Of a stretch of DNA of 64,000 nucleotides, positions 57,393 through 64,000 are shown one piece after another (position 1 is the first letter of the stretch; each line of letters opens with the position of its first letter). The DNA comes from Nilaparvata lugens (lineage: Eukaryota; Arthropoda; Insecta; Hemiptera; Delphacidae). Location: assembly GCF_014356525.2 (NCBI RefSeq), contig NC_052511.1, positions 11,834,175 through 11,898,174 of the forward strand. Direction: 5' to 3'. Position numbers and translations under genes: made by a program. Under the pieces are notes generated by a model. It did not search any database and was not told the DNA's origin. It worked only from the letters and a program-made list of their open reading frames with translations.

Positions 57393-58397
57393 ATGAGTTT
57401 GTGCAACATATGTAATCTATCAGTTATCAGAAACAACAAAGATAAAATTGTATGTAGACAGTGCAAATCGTACTTTCATGGGAAATGTGTCGGGTTGGGT
57501 CAAACTGAGATAGATCAGTTGGTTAGTGGTTCCGGTTGGTCCTGTGAAAGTTGTGTAAAACTGTTTAGAATTCAGCGTAGCAACAGTGATACGACACCAG
57601 TGCGAGTGAACACTGCGTCAGCCGCAAACAATTCGGATATAACACTTGCATCTTTAAATGCTTCATTAGAAGATCTAAAGGCGTTGATTTTGAGCAGTAA
57701 TAGTCAGTTGCGGGAAGACTTGTCAGCTTCCATCCGTACGTGTATGGAGAAGATTGATAAAAATGGTGAAATGTTGGCTAAGCAAGCTGAAGTAATTGAA
57801 GCTCAAAAAGTGGTCATCAAAAATCTTTCCGACGAAAATGTGACTCTTCGCGCGAGACTGGACGCAGTCTCATGCCAGATGGACGATCTCGAACAGTATT
57901 CGCGAAGAAACACCCTGGAAATCAACGGTGTTCCATCCTTGGCTAATGAGGATGTGACAGAAACTGTTATCAAGGTTTGCAAGTCAGTGGGAATGAACAT
58001 TGCAAAGGATTCCATTGATGCTTGCCATAGGTTGAAGAATAGGAATAACCGTCCCGCACCTGGTATCATCGTCAAGTTTGTGCGCCGTGGAGACGCTCAT
58101 GATCTGATGCATAAGAGAAAGATGAAGGGCGATCTGAATACTCGACACGTTGGCTTGACTGGTGAGTCTCGATCAATCTACATCAACAGGTCGCTGACGC
58201 CTAAGCGTAGGGTAGGCCTACTGTTTGCCAGGGCGAAACAGCTTCAGCGTGATAGGAAGATCAAATATGTATGGACTGATCATGCCGGTAATATCAAAAT
58301 AAGAATAGACGATGGCGGAAAGGCTTTCATTATTAATACCGAGAACGATTTTTCGGATTTTTCTGAGTCATCTCATGTATCTGATTCCCATAATTAA
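57393..58397 (+). CDS. LINE ORF1 protein with PHD-like finger and coiled coil
   Basis: The frame from ATG 57393 gives 334 residues. Residues about 4-55 form a C4HC3 PHD-like zinc finger (CNICNLS, CRQCKSYFHGKC, WSCESC). Residues about 85-160 are a coiled coil (LKALILSSNSQLREDL through KNLSDENVTLRARL), followed by DDLEQYSRRNTLEINGVP and the RNA-binding region shared by L1-ORF1p-like LINE proteins (IDACHRLKNR, IIVKFVRRGDAHDLM, RSIYINRSLTPKRR). It would act as the RNA-binding chaperone of the retrotransposition particle. It is intact. Confidence 0.85.
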   Translation: MSLCNICNLSVIRNNKDKIVCRQCKSYFHGKCVGLGQTEIDQLVSGSGWSCESCVKLFRIQRSNSDTTPVRVNTASAANNSDITLASLNASLEDLKALILSSNSQLREDLSASIRTCMEKIDKNGEMLAKQAEVIEAQKVVIKNLSDENVTLRARLDAVSCQMDDLEQYSRRNTLEINGVPSLANEDVTETVIKVCKSVGMNIAKDSIDACHRLKNRNNRPAPGIIVKFVRRGDAHDLMHKRKMKGDLNTRHVGLTGESRSIYINRSLTPKRRVGLLFARAKQLQRDRKIKYVWTDHAGNIKIRIDDGGKAFIINTENDFSDFSESSHVSDSHN

Positions 58398-59264
58398 AGT
58401 TTGTTTCAATACAGTATTATTAAATTCTATCTACAATAGTGTTTACGGACTTAATTTTGCTAGCTAGGACTGAGATTATTTTATTATTTATTTATTTGTA
58501 CTAAGATTATTGCATAATTTGTTGTTCATTGTTGCTTTGTACTTGAATCAGTCAGATTTTGAGCACTTCTGGGTTTTGGTGTTGGAGTCGCCCATCACCT
58601 TGTCGTATTTTCAGAGCAGAACTGTAATAAACTACCTTCCATGAGTCTGTTGTAGACAGATGAAATTATATGAGTATATTGCATAGCTTCTGAGAGTAGA
58701 ACTATATTTTCATTATTATTACATTCTTGCTTATACATGGAATTGAATTGAATATACATTTGATTGAATTGAAAAGGAGCAAGTAAAGTACTGTAGCAAG
58801 GAAGTATAACGTAAGTTTTCATTTTCAGTTTTGACCTATAATTCTAATTCATTCAATCTAATCTCATTTATTGATAGGCGGAGCGATAGTTACTACTTTT
58901 ATAGCCTTTGTTTACTAACGGCTGCCGTCTTATCAATGAACGCTACTGTCAAACTTCTTAATGATTGAACTTAGTTGACGAGAATTTGTGTACAGTGATG
59001 CACAAAGTAGTGGGAGACATTGTTCGAGTTTTCATTATCATTTTAGTAAAGATATAATAATTCATTATTACGGAAGACTGTTTTTTTCTGAATCCACATG
59101 GTAAATTGTGAGGTGAAGGAATTTTTAGTATCTCTTTTTTTCAAGTACACGTATCATCATTTTTGTTTCTTTTTGGCGCGGCTAGCAGAAGTAATGAATA
59201 ATTACTGATTTCAGTTTTAATCTTTGTTCTTTTTTTTCTATGATTGATTGTGTTTTTTTGTGTA
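58398..59264 (+). other. LINE inter-ORF region, 867 bp
   Basis: This stretch between ORF1 and ORF2 is longer than the few bases common in such elements and has no supported ORF. It includes GGCGGAGCGATAGTTACTAC and a TCTTATCAATGAACGC segment, and may hold an insertion or an internal promoter. No clear inverted repeat was found. Confidence 0.4.
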
Positions 59265-62200
59265 ATGGATGAGGATGAGGATAGTCAATACAATCACTAT
59301 CTTTCTCTTCCTTGTACTGAATTGAAGAATATTTCTGAATATAAAACTTTTTTCTCAACCAGGAATGGCGAGGACAAACTTACAATATTGCACATTAATA
59401 TAAGAAGTTTTTCCAGGAATTTTGACGAGCTCCTAATTTATTTGAATGAATTGCCCAGAATAGATATAATAGTTTTGTCTGAGTGCTGGCTACGAGGCGA
59501 TGAGGAGGTGCAGCCGATTGAGGGTTATGAAGTTGTTTTTACCGATAAACAGCGCAATAGAGCCGATGGGGTCATTGTTTTCTACAGTAATCGTTTATCA
59601 GTTATCTCTAACCAGGTTTCTCTTGGTGATGTTCATGGGCTCAAGCTGGATTTTACTTTTTACAATAAAACCTTTAATTTATTAGCATTCTATCGCACGT
59701 TTGATAGCGATATCCAATTATTTCTCCATTCTCTAGAGCAACTTGTGAATAGCATTAATAGAGACGTAAGCGTAATATGGACTGGTGATCTTAACTTGGA
59801 TCTAATAGGCAATTATTCTCAAGATACTGACATATACATGAATACTCTCCTAGGAGCGGGTCTCACCCAATGCATAGACAAACCGACCAGAGTAGCAAAT
59901 GACTCGAGTACTTGTTTAGATCACTTTTTTCTTCGGTACCAGAACATATATGATGTAAAGTCGGCTACACTACAGTTGAATATAACGGATCATTACAGCA
60001 TTGGTTTAACAATATCCTTCTCAACTGACAGGCCAATAACTACATTGAACCATCCCGCAGGAGAATTCATCGACCGTGCTTTGCTGTACCAAAATCTGTG
60101 TCAGGCTGACTGGGACAGCATTATAAATAATAATCAGGATGTTGAAACTTGTTCAACCAATTTTTGTCAAAATTTTTCAGAGGCGTTGAATAATTCAAAA
60201 AAACCCTTTAGGCAGTCGTCGACGAGAATGAAAAAACTCAAGCCATGGATCACCCTGGACCTCATTAAATTGATCCGTGAAAGAGATAAAATCAGCAAGA
60301 GAATCAAAAAGCATCCCTTGAATGAGGAGCTAAAGATATATTATCGTAATTTCAGACAACATGTAACAAACATTCTAAAAGCAACAAAACGATCATATTT
60401 TAGAGGAAAGCTAGATCAATATCAGAGAAATCCAAAAATGTTTTGGCGAACTATTAACGAACTGGCAGGCAGGAATAATGTTAAACAAAATTTTCCCATT
60501 AATAAATTTTTACCATCTGTAACTACTATAACTCCTACTGTTTGCAGAGATGTAGCAGACAATTTCAATTTTTTTTTCGTTTGTCGGACAGAATTTGGCC
60601 GGCTCAATTGACTCGGGCGGTGCTTTGTTGGTTGATGACTGGGACTTTGGGTTGGACACTAGGTTCACCCTCCACACGGTTTCAGAACTTGAAGTTATTG
60701 GGCACGTCAATGCCTTGCGAGGCGGGTCTGCCCCGGGTATTGATGGTTTTTCGGCCTCCTTATTGAAAGAAAACCTATTTATTTTCATTAAACCATTTCT
60801 TCACCTTATTAATCTTAGCTTGGAGACTGGAGTTTTTCCTGATATTTTTAAAATTGCCAAAGTGTTTCCCTTGCATAAGTCTGGTATTTTTACTGACAAA
60901 AACAACTTTCGGCCTATTTCTCTTTTAAGTGTTTTTTCGAAGGTTCTTGAAAGAATTGTAAAAGAACAACTTGTTAGTTATCTTGCGACTAACGGCATTC
61001 TGGCAGAATGCCAATACGGTTTTAGAGGTGACAAAAATGTTTCGGATATATTGTTTGATGTAAACAAGCAGCTTCATTTTTCTCTATCTAATAATATGCA
61101 TCCAATCTTAATCTTCCTTGACCTCAAAAAAGCTTTTGATAGTATTGATCGGAGGAACCTTATCAGAAAATTGTCAGCCTTGGGTGTCACTGGGAATGCG
61201 CTTGCATGGTTTACTAGTTATTTATCTGGAAGGAGGCAGTGTGTTTCAATTAATGGAGTAAATGGTAATGAGCTTCCTGTCGACTTTGGGGTGGTACAGG
61301 GAAGCACTCTCGGGCCCTTACTATTTCTCATATATATCAATAACATTTCCAGATTAAATTTACATGGGAGGCTATTTCTTTTTGCAGATGACACTTTAAT
61401 TTTTGTTGAAGGGAGAACTTGGGAGGAGGCTCGTGATAGAGCTGAGTCTGACCTAAGATCTATCAAGAAATGGTTGGATCAGAATACCCTCTCTCTTAAT
61501 ATTGCAAAAACCAAGTTTATGCCCATTAGTCTAAGTAATAACTCAGATTCCAATTTACATCCATTGAAAATTCACGAATGTGGAGTTGATGAGAGGAATG
61601 CTTGTTCTTGTGAAGTGATACAGAGAGTTTCTTCTTATAAGTATCTGGGGGTGGTGTTTGATTCGAGAGTGAGATGGGCAGAACATACCAACTTCTTATT
61701 GTCTAAATTAAGAAAATATATATATGCATTCAGGTGTCTCAGTGATGTTTTAAATGCTAGGGAAATTAGACAGATGTATCATGCCTTCGTCCAGTCATTG
61801 CTATCATATGGTATACTGGCCTGGGGTGCTGCCTACCAGGTGCACATTAGCAGATTGGAGACTGTTCAGAAATCAATTCTTAAGGCAGGTTTAAAAAAGA
61901 ATAGAAGATATTCCTCTGCGTTACTTTTTAGTGAGTCCAGAGTTTTGTCACTGAGAAAACTTTTCATAAAAGATCTGTTGATCTACATCTATAATAATTC
62001 CCATTCAATATTTACTCCTACAGAACATTCATATAATACAAGATATGCATCAGCAGTAGGTATAAACACAATACAACAAACAAGATCGTTTTCAATGACA
62101 AATTGCTTTTACATTTCTCATATTTTATTCCGAAATTTCCTTCTCCGTTCCAACCAGAATAGATTGTTGGATGTAGTTTCGAACTCTGCGTTCAAGTGGC

Positions 62201-62277
62201 ACTTGAAGAACTGGCTGTTTGATATCAGTGAGGATAATGCCGTCTCACTCATTGTTACTGGGGGTGCGCGTGTTTGA
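59265..62277 (+). pseudogene. LINE ORF2: endonuclease and reverse transcriptase, one frameshift
   Basis: The frame from ATG 59265 (MDEDEDSQ) reads an APE-type endonuclease over the first 240 or so residues (LHINIRSFSRN, IVLSECWL, WTGDLNLDL, NITDHYSIGL). It stops at 60609-60611. A second frame, open across the same place, continues QNLAGSIDSGGA into the reverse transcriptase: APGIDGFSASLLK, FRPISLLSVFSKVLERIV, YGFRGDKNVSD, ILIFLDLKKAFDSID, VVQGSTLGPLLFLIYINNI and LFADDTLIF, to the stop at 62275-62277. The shift lies in the T-run near 60567-60578 and needs only one base. Without it, the protein would be about 1004 residues and apparently complete. Confidence 0.88.
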
Positions 62278-62796
62278 TTCAATTTGGGCGCCTTCAGAGA
62301 GATTTTTTTTCAGTTCTGTCATGCTTGTCTGATCTGTTTTCCTGACTTGAATTTGTTATTTAAATTGTAGCCTTCCTCGCTATTCCTTGGTTTTCATCAT
62401 CTTTTATTTCTAAATTTAAAGTTATTTATAATTCAGTTTTCCACTTTTTTTATCCCTTCTTAATGCATGGGGATTATAGTTTCATAATTGAAAATTATTT
62501 TAATGTAGTTTAGATCTCTAATAAAAATTGAGATCTCTCTTTATAATTATAGATATAACAAATATTGTTACGATAACTCGAGCTTACGCACAGGCCTTTG
62601 TTGCCTATGTAAGCTCTTTCCTATCTGATACAAGAATTTTATACAAGAATAAAATTGTGATAGCTCAAGAGTTCTATTGTTTAGTATAGTTCTATATTTT
62701 GTTGTTTGTTTTTTGTATGTATATTATATCATTTCTTGAATTGTATAAACTTTATTGCTCAAGATTCTATGTAACTGCTTGAATTGTATTCAGAAG

Positions 62797-62828
62797 GAAA
62801 AAATAAATTGAATTGAAATTGAATTGAA
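62797..62828 (+). repeat. LINE 3' simple-sequence tail
   Basis: AAAAAATAAATTGAATTGAA with a second AATTGAATTGAAA ends the element. Short ATTGAA-type repeats at the 3' end are common for CR1/L2-group LINEs, in place of a long poly(A). Confidence 0.6.
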
Positions 62829-63029
62829 ATGTTGAATATTAAATCGAATTCAATGATAAATCATCATTGGATGATAATATCATCAAGATGGAATGACGGC
62901 TCCAGTTACGGTGCTTGGTAACCATCATCACAAAGAACGTTACATTCAAAGAACTGACTGAATGGAACGGGAAAAAACCGTTACTAACGCATGTGCGATA
63001 CGGTGCTGTCTGAGACCGAGAGTGGTTTG

Positions 63030-63230
63030 TTCTGTATCGAAATCATGTATCATATGAACAACGTCAGTTTTCTGTCTTCTAACTTTGTCATGACTACCTT
63101 CCAATTTAAAAAAATGAAGTTGAATTCAAAATGGCGGAACAAAATTTTGATGCGACAGAAAATCAGTTATTTTTATTCGAATAAGATCCCCAATCATACC
63201 TATCATCTCATGTCCCTTTTAAAAGAAATG
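63030..63230. repeat. Diverged relative of the 17371-18580 foldback unit
   Basis: GTATCGAAATCATGTATCAT, ATGACTACCTTCCAATTTAA, AAAATGAAGTTGAATTCAAA then ATGGCGGA and GATCCCCAATCATACC match, in the same order, CTATCGAAATCATGTATC, CATGACCACCTTCCTATTTA, AAAATGAAGTTGCATTCAA and GATTCCCAATCACACCCACC of the right arm near 18370-18520. Confidence 0.6.
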
Positions 63231-63257
63231 TTCAGCTGCTTCTATACAACAACTGGA

Positions 63258-63445
63258 AGCATGACAAATTGAAAACTTGACGTAATTAAATCTTGAAGAA
63301 CTGAAAATAAGCATATAACCATCCTCGGTTAATTAAGAATCTATATGCAAAATTTCAAATTAATCAGTCGAGTAGTTCAGACGTGATGATACGTCAAACA
63401 TAATTCCCTATTCCTTACGTGTATAAGCCAGTTCTTTCATTTATT
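63258..63445 (+). repeat. CCCGTGCTTCGC-type dispersed repeat, copy 3 (5' end missing)
   Basis: GAAAACTTGACGTAATTAAA, ACCATCCTCGGTTAATTAAG, AAATTAATCAGTCGAGTAGT and TCAGACGTGATGATACGTCA match the copy at 55906-56115. The ACCCGTGCTTCGC end is not present. Confidence 0.65.
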
Positions 63446-63511
63446 ATAGTGAAGATAACTGAAGAAGACATAATACTTGAAAACCTCACAGAATCATATT
63501 GATTTTTTTCT

Positions 63512-64000
63512 ATCTATATAAAAGCGAAATGGCACTCACTGACTGACTGACTCACTCACTCACTCGCAGAACTAAAAATCTACCGGACCAAAAACGTTCA
63601 AATTTGGTAGGTATGTTCAGTTGGCCCTTTAGAGGTGCACTAAGAAATGTTTTGGCGATATTTTAAATCTAAGGGTGGTTTTTAAGGGTTTAAAGTTCTT
63701 TTAGCATGTATATTCTTTTTTATTCCAATATCTTAAAATTATAATTGAAATGTCCATACCATATGTTAATATAGAACTATAATCTAGAGAGAGAGTACCT
63801 CTTCGAAACAGTTGTTCTGGTAGCTAAATTAAAAATTTTGTCAGGTTGGCATTAAGTTGAGTTGACTTTGTTAGGTTGGCACCAAGTTGAAGATTGGAAT
63901 GCATTTATCCAGGACCTCCTAAATACCAATTTATCCAATTAGCCAATATTAGCGTTTTCTCAGCTTTTCTGCGTTTCCTCACCTTTTTCAATAATTGATG
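63512..64000 (+). mobile_element. Dispersed repeat with CACTGACTGACTGACTCACT start, cut by the window end
   Basis: TCTATCTATATAAAAGCGAA then ATGGCACTCACTGACTGACT and ACTAAAAATCTACCGGACCA, with AATTTGGTAGGTATGTTCAG, is a combination I recall as very frequent in insect and other invertebrate genomes, sometimes assigned to Helitron-like elements. The TCTATATATA-like start fits. Class is not certain; the right end is outside the window. Confidence 0.45.

Larger units (their letters stand above)
57195..62828 (+). mobile_element. Near full-length CR1/Jockey-like LINE
   Basis: A two-ORF non-LTR retrotransposon with a short leader, ORF1 (57393-58397), an inter-ORF region of 867 bp, ORF2 (59265-62277, one frameshift) and a 3' UTR that ends in an ATTGAA-rich simple tail (62797-62828). 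The left border is set just after the PDXDC1 stop and is uncertain to about 150 bp; the right border is the tail. The high integrity of both ORFs suggests a recent insertion or, alternatively, one assembly error in an active copy. Confidence 0.85.

Noticed and set aside
1..64000. tRNA or snRNA genes
   Set aside because: I looked for box A/B-like and cloverleaf patterns by eye and found no convincing one; a covariance-model scan would be needed to settle this.

Overview
The window reads as nuclear DNA of an insect, most likely a sap-feeding hemipteran of the planthopper/leafhopper type. The grounds are AT-rich sequence, short exons with GT-AG introns, animal gene families, and a dense load of short inverted-repeat elements and LINE fragments of the kind I associate with those genomes. 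The order is firm at 'animal, insect-like'; the family is inference. There is no bacterial gene, CRISPR array or operon.

Layout. (1) 307-1246: last two exons of an unrecognised gene with a Lys-rich tail. (2) 2972-9984: a five-exon gene for a 304-residue PUL-like (armadillo) protein, with a duplicated 3' UTR to about 10.37 kb. (3) 11416-23840: ten exons of an SLC26-family anion transporter (closest in my memory to SLC26A11). They are in frame throughout, but the last part of the STAS domain is missing. (4) 25528-57190: a seventeen-exon PDXDC1 homologue, a PLP-decarboxylase-fold protein that lacks the PLP lysine. Its intron 3 holds a small antisense gene (34965-38570), probably of the DUF4485 type. 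(5) about 57.2-62.83 kb: an almost full-length two-ORF non-LTR retrotransposon (CR1/Jockey-like) directly against the PDXDC1 3' end, with ORF2 broken by one frameshift. (6) 62.83-64 kb: more dispersed repeats.

All main genes are on the plus strand and each is a separate eukaryotic transcription unit; I see no functional pathway linking them. The introns are a catalogue of mobile DNA: foldback elements at 14.4-16.2 and 17.4-18.6 kb, a 3.4-kb long-inverted-repeat element at 49.1-52.5 kb, a mariner-type remnant invaded by a LINE fragment (26.7-28.7 kb), a Tc1/mariner deletion derivative (33.5-34.4 kb), an RNase H-bearing LINE fragment (43.2-44.35 kb), a 120-bp minisatellite, and two nearly perfect RNA-hairpin-like palindromes (19.06-19.21 and 52.46-52.54 kb).

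Exon boundaries were set by reading frame, GT/AG sites and agreement with remembered family sequences. No alignment or transcript evidence was available. Repeat classes rest on terminal motifs and a few coding motifs.
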